Shown piece by piece: positions 8,511 to 18,179 of a stretch of 64,000 nucleotides of DNA (positions are counted from its first letter, which is position 1; every line of letters starts with the position of its first letter). The position numbers and the translations under genes were made by a program. Under the pieces are notes generated by a model, which saw only the letters and a program-made list of their open reading frames with translations, did not search any database and had not been told where the DNA came from. The DNA is from Eubacterium sp. (GTDB lineage Bacteria > Bacillota > Clostridia > Lachnospirales > Lachnospiraceae), in assembly GCA_021769425.1 (NCBI GenBank), contig JAETSX010000009.1, forward strand, positions 1 to 64,000, in the 5' to 3' direction.

Positions 8511-9996
8511 TCGCCTCTACTATTTCGGGATAACCCATAAAATGGGATGCTTTCACCAGCACAGTGTCTCCTTCCTGCAGATACTCCAACAGCTGGGAAA
8601 GCATCTCATCTTTTGTCTCAAAATGAAATACTTCACACCAGTCATTGGCGTCACAGGCTCCTTTTGCCATTTCTTTTGCCAGCGTTCCGGCGCAAAACAG
8701 TGTGTCAATCTGTTTTTCGGCCACATAAGCCCCCACTTCATAGTGAAGCTGTTTCTCCTTTTCTCCCAGTTCCCCCATATCTCCCAGCACCGCCACTGTC
8801 CGGGCAAGGCCGTTGCTGAGCACATCCAGGGAAGCCCGCATAGACACAGGATTGGCATTGTAGCAGTCGTCAATTAAAAGCAGGCCACCGGTTTCTATCA
8901 GATTGGTGCGTCCGCCTATGGTTTCTGCGGATTCAATGCCTGCCTTGATTTCCTCTAATTCCATGTTCAGCGCAAGGCCGGCTGCTGCCGCCGCCATGGC
9001 GTTGTAAATGTTATGCTGCCCCGGAATTGGGATATGGACAGATATTTCACCGGCGGGAGTGTGGAGGTTAACGTCCATTCCCTTCAAACCGCAGTTCTTT
9101 ATCTGATCTGCATAAATATCCTGCTGTGCCTTCCTTCCGGAATTCCCATCCTCAGCCTCTTCTTCCCCGCTTCTGCCTATATCCGGCTGCGGTATCTGAA
9201 TGCCAAAAGTTCCATCCCCGAACTGTTCTTCACTGTTTCTGACCATATCCGGCCTGTTTCCGCCGAATCCATAGAATACCGGCCGGATTCCCTTTACTTC
9301 TGTCAGGGCGGAAAGTTTATCGTCCTCTCCATTTAAGATAATATGCCCCTCCGGTTTCAGAAAATCAAAGATTTCACTTTTTGCTTTCAGAATCCCATCC
9401 CTGGTTTTCAGATTTTCCAGATGGCAGATTCCGATATTGGTAATCACGCAGATATCCGGCCGGGCAATCTTTGCCAGCCGGTGCATTTCTCCGAAATCAG
9501 AGATTCCCATTTCCACCACCGCCGCTTCATGCTCTTCCTGAATCCGAAGAATGGTCAGGGGCAGGCCGATTTCATTGTTAAAATTCCCAGCCGTTTTCAG
9601 AACCCGATACTTCCTTGACAAAACAGATGCAATCATCTCTTTGGTGCTGGTCTTCCCCACGCTTCCGGTAATTCCCACAATGGGAATGGTAAGCTGCCTG
9701 CGGTAAAATCCTGCAATGTCTTTCAATGCCTGCAGACAGGACTCCACCAGAATATAAGGCAGGTTATTTTCCAGTTTTTTTTCGGAAAGAACTGCCGCCG
9801 CCCCCTGGCGGAAGACCTGGGGGATAAAATCATGGCCGTCCACCCTGGCTCCCTTCACCGGAATAAACAGAAATCCTTCCTCCACCTGTCTGCTGTCTGT
9901 CACTGCTCCGCGGATCACCGTCTGTTTCGCACGTTCCTCACCATAATAAATGCCGGAACATGCCTCTGCAATGTGTTCCAAAGTCATATTTTTCAT
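8482..9996 (-). CDS. murF: UDP-N-acetylmuramoyl-tripeptide--D-alanyl-D-alanine ligase
   Basis: VGITGSVGKTSTKEMIASVLS...LLIDDCYNANPVSM...VLGDMGELGE; downstream of ddl. Confidence 0.95.
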   Translation of the reverse strand: MKNMTLEHIAEACSGIYYGEERAKQTVIRGAVTDSRQVEEGFLFIPVKGARVDGHDFIPQVFRQGAAAVLSEKKLENNLPYILVESCLQALKDIAGFYRRQLTIPIVGITGSVGKTSTKEMIASVLSRKYRVLKTAGNFNNEIGLPLTILRIQEEHEAAVVEMGISDFGEMHRLAKIARPDICVITNIGICHLENLKTRDGILKAKSEIFDFLKPEGHIILNGEDDKLSALTEVKGIRPVFYGFGGNRPDMVRNSEEQFGDGTFGIQIPQPDIGRSGEEEAEDGNSGRKAQQDIYADQIKNCGLKGMDVNLHTPAGEISVHIPIPGQHNIYNAMAAAAAGLALNMELEEIKAGIESAETIGGRTNLIETGGLLLIDDCYNANPVSMRASLDVLSNGLARTVAVLGDMGELGEKEKQLHYEVGAYVAEKQIDTLFCAGTLAKEMAKGACDANDWCEVFHFETKDEMLSQLLEYLQEGDTVLVKASHFMGYPEIVEAIREKFHSAS

Positions 9997-10124
9997 AGTT
10001 TCCTCCGCAGCTTTCTATTCTTCCGCACAATTCTGTGCTGTGTCTTTTATTCAAGTTACTCATATCTTTTCAGAAAAATCCGGATCAGCGCTTCGCACAA
10101 TACGGCTCTGTGCCAATACTCATG

Positions 10125-11177
10125 CTATGCATATTTTTTCAGAGAAATTCGGATAATCTCTTCACACAGTTCCGGGAAATCCATGCCTGCCGCCTTAGCT
10201 TCCTGGGGAAGCAGGCTCACCGGGGTCATGCCCGGCAGGGTATTGGCTTCCAGACAGTATATATTTTCCTGTTCATCCAGAAGGAAATCCATTCTGGCAT
10301 AAGTGTCCAATCCCAGCGCTTTCGCTACTTCCTCTGCATAATGCTGCATTTTTTCCGCAATGGAAGAAGGAAGGTTGGCCGGGCAGGTTTCCACTGCGCT
10401 ACCGGCCGCATATTTATTTTTATAATCATAAAAGCCCTTAAGCGGCGCGATTTCGATTACCGGCAATGCCCGAAAATCCATCACCCCTACGGAAAATTCC
10501 CTGCCTTTCACATAGCTTTCCAGAATCACTTTTTCTTCCCACCGGAACGCTTCTTTTAACGCCTGTCGGTACTCCTTTTCATCCCTTACAATAGATACAC
10601 CGATGCTGGAACCGCCGCAGCAGGGCTTTACGACACAGGGCAGTGTCAGTCCTGTCTCTGCAAATTCCCACCGGCAGGTTTCTTTGTCCATGGAAATACC
10701 TTTTGGCGTGGGAATATGATTGGCAAAAAACAGCCGTTTTGATAACCCCTTATCCATGGCGATGGCGCTGCTTAAATAACCGGTTCCGGTATACTGGATT
10801 CCGTATAAATCAAAGGCCGCCTGAATCCTGCCGTCTTCTCCGTTTTCTCCGTGAAGGGCCATAAACACAATGTCCGCCATCCGGCACAATTCAATCACAT
10901 TAGGACCGAATAAACTTTTGCTCTGATCCTTCCTGCTCTTTCTCACGGCCTCTAAATCCGGCGCTTCCCCGGTTATTCCGGTCACTGCCGCGCTGACCTG
11001 GACGGAACGTTCAAAAATCCCGGTTAAATCCTCCGGTTTGTCGCTGTAACCCATAAACACATCCAGTAAAATTACTTTATGTCCCTTGCTTCTCAGCGCA
11101 TCTGCCACATTTTCCCCTGTGACAAATGATACATCGCGTTCGGCGCTCAAACCGCCTGCCAACACTACGATATTCAT
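10125..11177 (-). CDS. ddl: D-alanine--D-alanine ligase
   Basis: VFMALHGENGEDGRIQAAFDLYGIQYTGTG...VVKPCCGGSSIGVS...YCLEANTLPGMTPVSLLPQ. Confidence 0.95.
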   Translation of the reverse strand: MNIVVLAGGLSAERDVSFVTGENVADALRSKGHKVILLDVFMGYSDKPEDLTGIFERSVQVSAAVTGITGEAPDLEAVRKSRKDQSKSLFGPNVIELCRMADIVFMALHGENGEDGRIQAAFDLYGIQYTGTGYLSSAIAMDKGLSKRLFFANHIPTPKGISMDKETCRWEFAETGLTLPCVVKPCCGGSSIGVSIVRDEKEYRQALKEAFRWEEKVILESYVKGREFSVGVMDFRALPVIEIAPLKGFYDYKNKYAAGSAVETCPANLPSSIAEKMQHYAEEVAKALGLDTYARMDFLLDEQENIYCLEANTLPGMTPVSLLPQEAKAAGMDFPELCEEIIRISLKKYA

Positions 11178-11400
11178 ATTGAGAATCCTCCTTGCATTTT
11201 AATCTTCTGCCGATATCTTATACTATATTATTCCCACTGACAAGATCCTGCACTTATTTCAGCACTTTTTACCGGAGAGAGAGCATTTTTTGCCTTTTCC
11301 CCAGAACAATTTGCAAACACGCTCCAGCGGACAATGATATCTCCGTTCACATCCAAAGATAACTCGTTTTCTGCAGCTCTAAGCCGCCGGACATACGAAA

Positions 11401-11437
11401 AGAACTGCTGCAAAATTCTTCCTTTTGCAGCAGTTCT
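11401..11437 (-). terminator. Terminator downstream of hpf
   Basis: agaactgctgcaaaa-ttcttcc-ttttgcagcagttct, 15-bp perfect arms. Confidence 0.75.
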
Positions 11438-11477
11438 CCGCTTTCTTGCTGTGATCCCGGCATGTCTGAACTATGTG

Positions 11478-12014
11478 TCAGAATTCCGGTTCAATCAGGC
11501 CGTATGTATTCCCTTTTCTCTTATACACTACGTTCACTTCCTCTGTTTCCGCATTCTGGAATACAAAGAAATTATGTCCTAACAGTTCCATCTGGATGCA
11601 GGCGTCTTCCGGATACATGGGCTTCATTCCAAACCGTTTGGTGCGGATAATCTTGATTTCCTCGTCATCCTCCACTTCTTTCTCAATAAACTCCTGCTGG
11701 AAACTGCCGGCTGCCTGCTGTTTTTCTACAATCTTATTCTTGTACTTCTTCAGTTGCCGCTCGATAACCTCTTCCACTAAATCTATGGAAACATACATAT
11801 CATTGCTGACCTGCTCAGAACGGATAATATTTCCTTTCACCGGAATGGTAACCTCAATCTTCTGGCGTTCCTTTTCCACGCTTAAGGTTACAACAATATC
11901 TGTCTGAGGGGTAAAGTACCGCTCCAGCTTGGACAGCTTTTCCTCTACCGCTGTTCTCAATCCATCTGTGATATCAATATTCTTGCCGCTGATTGTAATA
12001 CGCATGGCATCCAA
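11478..12014 (-). CDS. hpf: Ribosome hibernation promoting factor, long form
   Basis: MRITISGKNIDITDGLRTAVEEKLSKLERYF... plus C-terminal RTKRFGMKPMYPEDACIQMELLGHNFFVFQNAETEEVNVVYKRKGNTYGLIEPE. Confidence 0.95.
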   Translation of the reverse strand: MDAMRITISGKNIDITDGLRTAVEEKLSKLERYFTPQTDIVVTLSVEKERQKIEVTIPVKGNIIRSEQVSNDMYVSIDLVEEVIERQLKKYKNKIVEKQQAAGSFQQEFIEKEVEDDEEIKIIRTKRFGMKPMYPEDACIQMELLGHNFFVFQNAETEEVNVVYKRKGNTYGLIEPEF

Positions 12015-12035
12015 CCCCTTTTCTGCTTATTTTGG

Positions 12036-12127
12036 TATACCCGTGAGCCAAATGATTTGCCGGCAAGTTCCCGCTCTTTCAAGGAGAACAGCCAACCGCC
12101 TGGCAAATAAGTATTTGCTTGAGTATC
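12036..12127 (+). repeat. Dispersed repeat family 2 (about 92 bp, TIR tatacccgtgagc), copy a
   Basis: Shares ends and interior (gagccaaatgatttgcc...ggcaaataagta) with copies at 30466, 52175 and 56146. Confidence 0.75.
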
Positions 12128-12290
12128 ATATCAGAAAGTTTTCGAAACTTTTCTGTGAAACATATTATACCACACCCCTGATCTGAATACAATAAATCTC
12201 TGGGAATTCTTGACACTTTCCCGGATTCATGATAATAGATTATACAAAGAAACCAAACGAAATCTTCACAGAAAGGATTTTTCTCACATT

Positions 12291-13025
12291 ATGAAATCAA
12301 AAACCGCTTTTATTACCGGCGCCTCCCGGGGCATTGGACGGGCAATTGCCGAAGAATTTGCCAAAGCCGGGTACTGCCTTGCTCTCAACTGCCGTGCCTC
12401 TAGCCAGGAACTTTGTAGCTTTGCCCATGATCTTCACGACACGTTCCATATCCCCTGCCTGCCTTTCATCGGAGACGTCAGCGACGAAACTTTTGTAAAA
12501 CAGGCATTTCAAACCATCCAGCAGGAATTCGGGAAAACTGATATCCTGGTAAACAACGCCGGCGTCTCCCACATCGGCCTGCTTACTGATATGAGCCTTT
12601 CAGAGTGGAACCGGGTATTGCAGGTGAACCTCACCTCCCTGTTCTGCTGCTGCAAATATGCCATTCCTCCCATGGTTCAGGCGCAGTCAGGCTCTATTTT
12701 AAACATTTCCTCCGTATGGGGAACAGCGGGGGCCTCCTGTGAAGTTGCATATTCTGCCTCTAAAGGCGGCGTCAATTCCTTTACCAAAGCTCTGGCTAAA
12801 GAACTTGCCCCCAGCGGCATTACCGTCAATGCCATTGCCTGCGGCGTCATTGACACCACCATGAATCAATGCTTTACCGAGGAAGAGCGCAGGCAGCTTG
12901 CCGATGAAATTCCTGCCGGGAGATTCGGCCTGCCGAAAGAAGTGGCACAGCTTGCCTTATCCATCGTCAATTCCCCTTCCTATCTCACCGGCCAAATTAT
13001 CACTTTAGACGGCGGATGGCTATGA
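12291..13025 (+). CDS. SDR-family oxidoreductase (FabG/YmfI-like)
   Basis: TAFITGASRGIGRAIAEEFAKAG...NNAG...YSASKGGVNSFTKALAKELAPSGITVNAIACGVI. Confidence 0.88.
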   Translation: MKSKTAFITGASRGIGRAIAEEFAKAGYCLALNCRASSQELCSFAHDLHDTFHIPCLPFIGDVSDETFVKQAFQTIQQEFGKTDILVNNAGVSHIGLLTDMSLSEWNRVLQVNLTSLFCCCKYAIPPMVQAQSGSILNISSVWGTAGASCEVAYSASKGGVNSFTKALAKELAPSGITVNAIACGVIDTTMNQCFTEEERRQLADEIPAGRFGLPKEVAQLALSIVNSPSYLTGQIITLDGGWL

Positions 13026-13195
13026 TTAGATTCAGAAAATCCCTTGTGTTTCCTGTGATTGGAAAAGATTCACATTTGTGAATTTCATTCGCATTTCGAA
13101 TAATTCCATTATTTTCCAGAAAATTTTTCGTAAAATATTTTTATCGCAACATCGTGTTACAAAAGAGTACTATTTTACAAAAGAGGAACATTTTT

Positions 13196-13549
13196 ATGGA
13201 ATTATCCAGAAGACTGGAAAATTTATTAGAGGAGCACAATCTCACCCAGAGGCAATTATCCAATGAGCTGCACATTGCGCCATCCACCCTGAACGGATAT
13301 CTCAGAAGAAACAGGGAACCGGACTTTGCAACACTGATTAAACTGGCTAAATATTTTAAAGTATCCACAGACTACCTTTTAGGCGTCACTGAAATCCGGC
13401 GCCCTTATCCTTCAGGTGAATTCTATGATGACAAAGAAGAAGATTTACTCTACACTTATCGGACGCTTGATCCTCAGGAACAAATCTACCTGATCAAACA
13501 GGCACATATCTATTGTCATCAAGACCTGGACCTTCCACAGAAAAAATAG
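13196..13549 (+). CDS. XRE-family HTH regulator (paralog 1)
   Basis: LENLLEEHNLTQRQLSNELHIAPSTLNGYLRRNREPDFATLIKLAKYFKVSTDYLLG. Confidence 0.88.
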   Translation: MELSRRLENLLEEHNLTQRQLSNELHIAPSTLNGYLRRNREPDFATLIKLAKYFKVSTDYLLGVTEIRRPYPSGEFYDDKEEDLLYTYRTLDPQEQIYLIKQAHIYCHQDLDLPQKK

Positions 13550-13679
13550 GCAGCTTTCCATTTGACATTTTAATACTCAATACGCGGAACGAAATCCTCA
13601 TTCCGAGAATTTCTTTTTTCAAAACAACATCTTCTATTAAGATAAAGATACCTGAATTTATCGAAACGGAGGTGCCCTG

Positions 13680-14036
13680 ATGGATTTCTATATCCGGTTG
13701 GAAAATCTGCTTGAAGAAAGAAATTTAACCCAGAAGCAATTATCCCTGGATCTTCATATCGCATCATCCACATTAAATGGATATGTCAACAATAACCGGG
13801 AACCGGACTTTGCGACTTTAATCCGTTTTGCCAAATACTTTGACGTAACCACGGATTATCTTCTGGGACTCAGCAATGAGAAAAAGCCTTCTCCTTCTTC
13901 TTTAAACCCAATAGAAGGAGCCCTGATACATCTCTACCGCACTCTGCCCGCAGAACGGCAGGAACTGATTGTGGAGCAGGCCAGATTCTACCAGAGCCTG
14001 GAGCTGAAGCAGCAGAAAAACAAACGGCGGGATTAA
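13680..14036 (+). CDS. XRE-family HTH regulator (paralog 2)
   Basis: LENLLEERNLTQKQLSLDLHIASSTLNGYVNNNREPDFATLIRFAKYFDVTTDYLLG, closely similar to the preceding gene. Confidence 0.88.
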   Translation: MDFYIRLENLLEERNLTQKQLSLDLHIASSTLNGYVNNNREPDFATLIRFAKYFDVTTDYLLGLSNEKKPSPSSLNPIEGALIHLYRTLPAERQELIVEQARFYQSLELKQQKNKRRD

Positions 14037-14110
14037 AAATTGCCGCTGCATATGGCAAAGTTCTCATCCATCGTGTATAATAAAAGGCAGTATCGGATAC
14101 ACAAAGGAGT

Positions 14111-14683
14111 ATGATTATGAAAAAAGAATACCGTGAAGCCATTGAAGATTCTCCTGTGATTGCCGCTGTAAACAGCTTTGAGAGCTTAGAATGCGCCCTG
14201 ACCTGTGAAAGCCGGATTATTTTTATTCTGTTCGGCGATATCTGCAATATTCCCGATATCGTTGCCAGAATCAAACAGGCCGGCAAACTGGCTGTGGTGC
14301 ACTTAGATCTGATTACTGGGCTGGCGCCGAAAGAAATTGCCGTTGACTATATTAAGCAGCGCACAGATGCAGACGGTATTATTTCCACCAAGCCTGCCTT
14401 AATCAAATATGCCTCAAAACTGTCCCTGTTTACTGTGCTTCGCTTTTTTGTGATTGATTCACTTGCGCTTTCCAGCATTGAGAAACAGCTTCAGAATGTA
14501 AAACCTGACGTGATCGAGGTTCTGCCGGCGCTGATGCCGAGAGTTTTAAAACGCATCTGCAGCATGAACCGCATTCCTGTGATTACCGGGGGATTGATTT
14601 CCGAGAAAGAAGACGTTATTTCCATGCTTTCCGCAGGCGCAACCTGTGTATCCTCCACCAGCCAGAATGTCTGGTTTCTATAA
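14111..14683 (+). CDS. glpP: Glycerol-3-phosphate responsive antiterminator
   Basis: SPVIAAVNSFESLECALTCESRIIFILFGDICNI...VHLDLITGL...DGIISTKP...IEVLPALMPRVLKRI...PVITGGLI. Confidence 0.88.
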   Translation: MIMKKEYREAIEDSPVIAAVNSFESLECALTCESRIIFILFGDICNIPDIVARIKQAGKLAVVHLDLITGLAPKEIAVDYIKQRTDADGIISTKPALIKYASKLSLFTVLRFFVIDSLALSSIEKQLQNVKPDVIEVLPALMPRVLKRICSMNRIPVITGGLISEKEDVISMLSAGATCVSSTSQNVWFL

Positions 14684-14702
14684 AGAAGGAGGTTTTACAG
14701 AC

Positions 14703-15248
14703 TTGGATAACAATTTTTCAGATGGCAATTGCCCTGTTCCGGAACACGGTTCCATGGAACAGCCTGCTCCGGAGCATAACAAGTACGAACCACAGATACA
14801 GGAAGATGCTTCACAGGAAGCCCATATTCATACGCACGGCTCACAGGAAGCACACACACATGGGCATAGTGAACAAAAAGTCCACCCGCATGGGCATAGT
14901 GAACAAAAAGTCCACACACATGGGCATAATGAACAAAAAGTCCACACACATGGGCATAGTGAACAAAAAGTCCACACACATTCTCACAGCCACACTCAGA
15001 CCCAGGCTGTGCTGAACCGCATGGCACGGGCCATCGGCCATATGGAAGCCGTCAAGCGGATGGTGGAAGACGGCAGGGACTGCAGTGAAGTCCTGATCCA
15101 GATTGCCGCTGTCCGTTCTGCCATCAATAACATTGGAAAGATCATTCTGGAGGATCACATTTCCCACTGTATTGTGGACGCGGTGGAACATGGGGATCAA
15201 CAGGCATTGGAAGATCTGAAAAACGCCATTGAGAAGTTCATAAAATAG
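14703..15248 (+). CDS. CsoR/FrmR-family metal-sensing repressor with His-rich N-terminal repeats
   Basis: VLNRMARAIGHMEAVKRMVEDGRDCSEVLIQIAAVRSAINNIGKIILEDHISHC: CsoR-like Cys and H-x3-C positions. Likely TTG start at 14703 after aaggagg (ORF track begins at 14646). Confidence 0.85.
   Translation: MDNNFSDGNCPVPEHGSMEQPAPEHNKYEPQIQEDASQEAHIHTHGSQEAHTHGHSEQKVHPHGHSEQKVHTHGHNEQKVHTHGHSEQKVHTHSHSHTQTQAVLNRMARAIGHMEAVKRMVEDGRDCSEVLIQIAAVRSAINNIGKIILEDHISHCIVDAVEHGDQQALEDLKNAIEKFIK
14831..14990 (+). repeat. 30-bp tandem array encoding HTHGHSEQKV
   Basis: tgggcatagtgaacaaaaagtccacacaca-type units start at 14861, 14891, 14921 and 14951. Confidence 0.95.
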
Positions 15249-15274
15249 CCTGACGGCTTCTGCTTCTCAATGGA

Positions 15275-15778
15275 TTAAAATCCGCGAATGGCGTCATGTT
15301 CATCTTCTGACGTATTCTCGATTTTTCGGATTACAACATAATAGCTGTAATCGTCACTGACTTTTATCTGCACTCTGTCCCCTGCTTTATGTCCCAGGAT
15401 CGCTTTCCCCAGGGGCGATTCTGTGCTGATTAAGTTCTTCATGGAATTCCCCCGGATGGAAGTCACAAGCCGAAAGACCTGCTCTTCCTCATCTTCTTCA
15501 AAATATACGGTAACCGTATTGTTGATTCCTACTTCATCCTCTTTGGAAGCGTCTGACACAATCACTGCCGTTTTCAGCATCCGTTCCAGATAGCGGATTC
15601 TGCTTTCATTTTTATTTTTGTCCTTTTTGGCGGCATGATATTCGAAGTTCTCGCTTAAATCTCCGTGGGCCCTGGCCTCTTTCACCGCTTCGATGGCTTC
15701 TTTTCGGACCACCAGCTTCCGGTATTCAATTTCTTCTTCTATTTTCTTGACATCACTTCTGGTTAACTGTTCCCGCAT
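15275..15778 (-). CDS. greA: Transcription elongation factor GreA/GreB family
   Basis: EAVKEARAHGDLSENFEYHAAKKDKNKNESRIRYLERML...STESPLGKAILGHKAGDRVQI. Confidence 0.9.
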   Translation of the reverse strand: MREQLTRSDVKKIEEEIEYRKLVVRKEAIEAVKEARAHGDLSENFEYHAAKKDKNKNESRIRYLERMLKTAVIVSDASKEDEVGINNTVTVYFEEDEEEQVFRLVTSIRGNSMKNLISTESPLGKAILGHKAGDRVQIKVSDDYSYYVVIRKIENTSEDEHDAIRGF

Positions 15779-15804
15779 TTGCTTTCCTCCCTGCTTTTTC
15801 CAGA

Positions 15805-17232
15805 TCATCCGCTCCCATCTATCAAAAACCCGATGGTAACGGCAAAGGTATCCTCTTCTTCCGCTGCAAAAAAACGCCCTCCCTGCAATTCTACCATTTT
15901 CTGCACACTTTTCAAGCCAATTCTGTTACTTTCCACCTGTTCTCCCTGCATCTTTTTCCAGTTAAAAAACCCAAACTCAACATATCCCTTTTCTATTCTG
16001 ACTGACAGCCGGACGGGTTTTTCCTTATCCCCATATTTTAGAATATTGGAAAACAGATTATTAAACGCCCTCTGAAAAAAAATCCGATTTCCTCTGAATT
16101 TCACTTCTTCCGGCGCCAAAAATTCTTCTATCTGAAATCCGTTTAACTGAAGAAATTCCCTGCTGCTTTCCATCTCTTCCAGCAACTCCCACAAGAACAG
16201 TTCAGTCAGCTCCTCCTGCTCTTTCTGCCCATAAATCAGAGCATACTCAAACATTTTATCGGACAATGCACGGATTTCCTCTACTTTCTCAATACACCGC
16301 CTGATATATTCTTCCTGTTTCCCGGCCGGGCATTTCTTCTGATCCAGGATTTCCAGATATCCGTATAAGGTAGTCATGGGCGTTCTCAGATCATGGGAAA
16401 CAGAACGGATCAAATCGTGGTTCGCTTTCTTTCCCTCCTGCTCCTGCCGGATATTTTCTTCCAGCGCAAGGCGCATTTCATCCAGATTTCGGGCAAGAAC
16501 GCCGATTTCATCTCTTTCCTTTACAGTCACCGGATGTTCCAAATCCCCATCGGCCATAATCAGAATCTCTTCTTTTACTTTACCTACATAACGCATCCTT
16601 CTCCACACATAGATAATCACCGGCAGAAGCATCAGCATACTGAGAAACAGGGAACCGAAGAAATAAGGCGCCGCAATGATTGCCTCATGCATGGAATACA
16701 CCATGACAGTTTCTGTGGTATCTTGAAATTCCAACTGAGCCATCCAGTTAAGCCCGCTGTAATACATATTATTATACCAGAATGTCCCTTCTAAAAATGT
16801 GTCCGACATGGAATATTCCAGACCATAAAACTGAAACAGGCCCTCTTCATCATAAAATAAAATAACCGTATAGCCGTCGTCATATTTTTCTATTTCCAGA
16901 TAGTTCAGCAATTCTTTCTTACTGTAGTCTGCAAATCTGATATTCTCAGCCTTCTTCTGCATTTCCTCTGTAATTTTCCCGGCATCAAACTTGATATATC
17001 CTTTTTTCACCAGATTTATATAAAACTGAGTCTGATGCTGCATCAGAAACCAGAAGCTGCCAAAAGTCAGAAATCCGCATCCTATCAGCAGCAGAATTAA
17101 CCGGAATGTCATTTTGCCGGTTAATTCACGCCACTGCTCCTGCCACTTTCGCCTCCGGTCTCTTCTTTCCCGGCGGTATCTTTGTTTTGCTTCTGCCTGT
17201 TTATTCACAGCGGTATCCCTTTCCCCAGACAT
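15805..17232 (-). CDS. Sensor histidine kinase (HAMP, HisKA, HATPase)
   Basis: LIRSVSHDLRTPMTTLYGYLEIL H-box, two TM segments, HAMP-like linker, C-terminal ATPase-like region. Confidence 0.9.
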   Translation of the reverse strand: MSGERDTAVNKQAEAKQRYRRERRDRRRKWQEQWRELTGKMTFRLILLLIGCGFLTFGSFWFLMQHQTQFYINLVKKGYIKFDAGKITEEMQKKAENIRFADYSKKELLNYLEIEKYDDGYTVILFYDEEGLFQFYGLEYSMSDTFLEGTFWYNNMYYSGLNWMAQLEFQDTTETVMVYSMHEAIIAAPYFFGSLFLSMLMLLPVIIYVWRRMRYVGKVKEEILIMADGDLEHPVTVKERDEIGVLARNLDEMRLALEENIRQEQEGKKANHDLIRSVSHDLRTPMTTLYGYLEILDQKKCPAGKQEEYIRRCIEKVEEIRALSDKMFEYALIYGQKEQEELTELFLWELLEEMESSREFLQLNGFQIEEFLAPEEVKFRGNRIFFQRAFNNLFSNILKYGDKEKPVRLSVRIEKGYVEFGFFNWKKMQGEQVESNRIGLKSVQKMVELQGGRFFAAEEEDTFAVTIGFLIDGSG

Positions 17233-17848
17233 TTTTAATAATTTTCGGATTGTGCGGATCCTTTTCAATTTTACCCCGCAGATTTCTGATATGCACCATC
17301 ACAGTATTGGAAGCCCCGTAATAATAATCTTCTTCCCAGATGCTTTCATACAAATGCTGGGCGGAAAAAATCTGTCCTCTATGGCCGGCAAGAAGATGCA
17401 GAATTGCAAATTCAATATCCGTCAGTTCGATCTCTCTTCCCTCCGCCAGCACCTTCTCCTGCTGCTCATAGATTTCTATTCCGGGCAGACTGATTACTTT
17501 TTCTTTCTGAGAAGCCTGACGGGTATTTTTGAAGTCTTTGCCCTCCTGGTCCTCTTTCCCGCGATAGACCTGATATCTGCGTATGAGAGCTTTTACCCGG
17601 CTTAAAAGCTCCTGATAGGAAAAGGGCTTAGGCAGATAATCATCCCCGCCGCTGGAAAATCCCAGGGTCTTGTCCTCCACCTGAGATCTGGCGCTCAGAA
17701 ATAAAATCGGGGCATTATTGTGTTTCCGGATTTCCAAACAGGTCTGATATCCATTCATTTTCGGCATCATTACATCCAAAATCACCAGGTCATATGCAGT
17801 CTCTTGGATCTTTTCCAGCGCCTGGGCTCCGTTTGAGGCTTCATACAC
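17201..17848 (-). CDS. OmpR-type response regulator, receiver domain N-terminally truncated (possible pseudogene)
   Basis: Begins at MYEASNGAQALEKIQETAYDLVILDVMMPKMNG; the usual first ~35 residues with the acidic pair are absent and an in-frame TGA lies just upstream; complete winged-helix output domain. Confidence 0.8.
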   Translation of the reverse strand: MYEASNGAQALEKIQETAYDLVILDVMMPKMNGYQTCLEIRKHNNAPILFLSARSQVEDKTLGFSSGGDDYLPKPFSYQELLSRVKALIRRYQVYRGKEDQEGKDFKNTRQASQKEKVISLPGIEIYEQQEKVLAEGREIELTDIEFAILHLLAGHRGQIFSAQHLYESIWEEDYYYGASNTVMVHIRNLRGKIEKDPHNPKIIKNVWGKGYRCE

Positions 17849-18049
17849 CTGGCAGCCTTCGCCGGGTTTGCCGAAATCTTCTCCATTTCATATAAAAAAC
17901 CGTGAACTCGTTGGAAAATCATCTGGTTTGCGGGTATATGAATCCTGTTTCATTCTAGCATAAATTCCCGTTGATTCAAAAATTCTTAAGAATCTTTAAG
18001 ATTTTCTTCCATGTTTTTTTCAGATTTTCCTTTTATACTTTTCTTTGCA

Positions 18050-18146
18050 GTCAGGAAAGCCCCTGGCTCGTTAAAAAAAGAGGAAAGCTGATTGACCGCT
18101 GTGTGAGCCTGTCAGGTCAGGAAAGCCCCTGGCTCGTTAAAAAAAG
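18050..18146. repeat. 31-bp perfect direct repeat, 66-bp period
   Basis: gtcaggaaagcccctggctcgttaaaaaaag at 18050-18080 and 18116-18146. Confidence 0.95.
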
Positions 18147-18179
18147 AAACTGCACGTATAAATTCATCGGGAGGAACTT

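Noticed and set aside
14695-15027. Minus-strand ORF with VCGLFVHYAH repeats
   Set aside because: Antisense translation of the CsoR His-repeat array.
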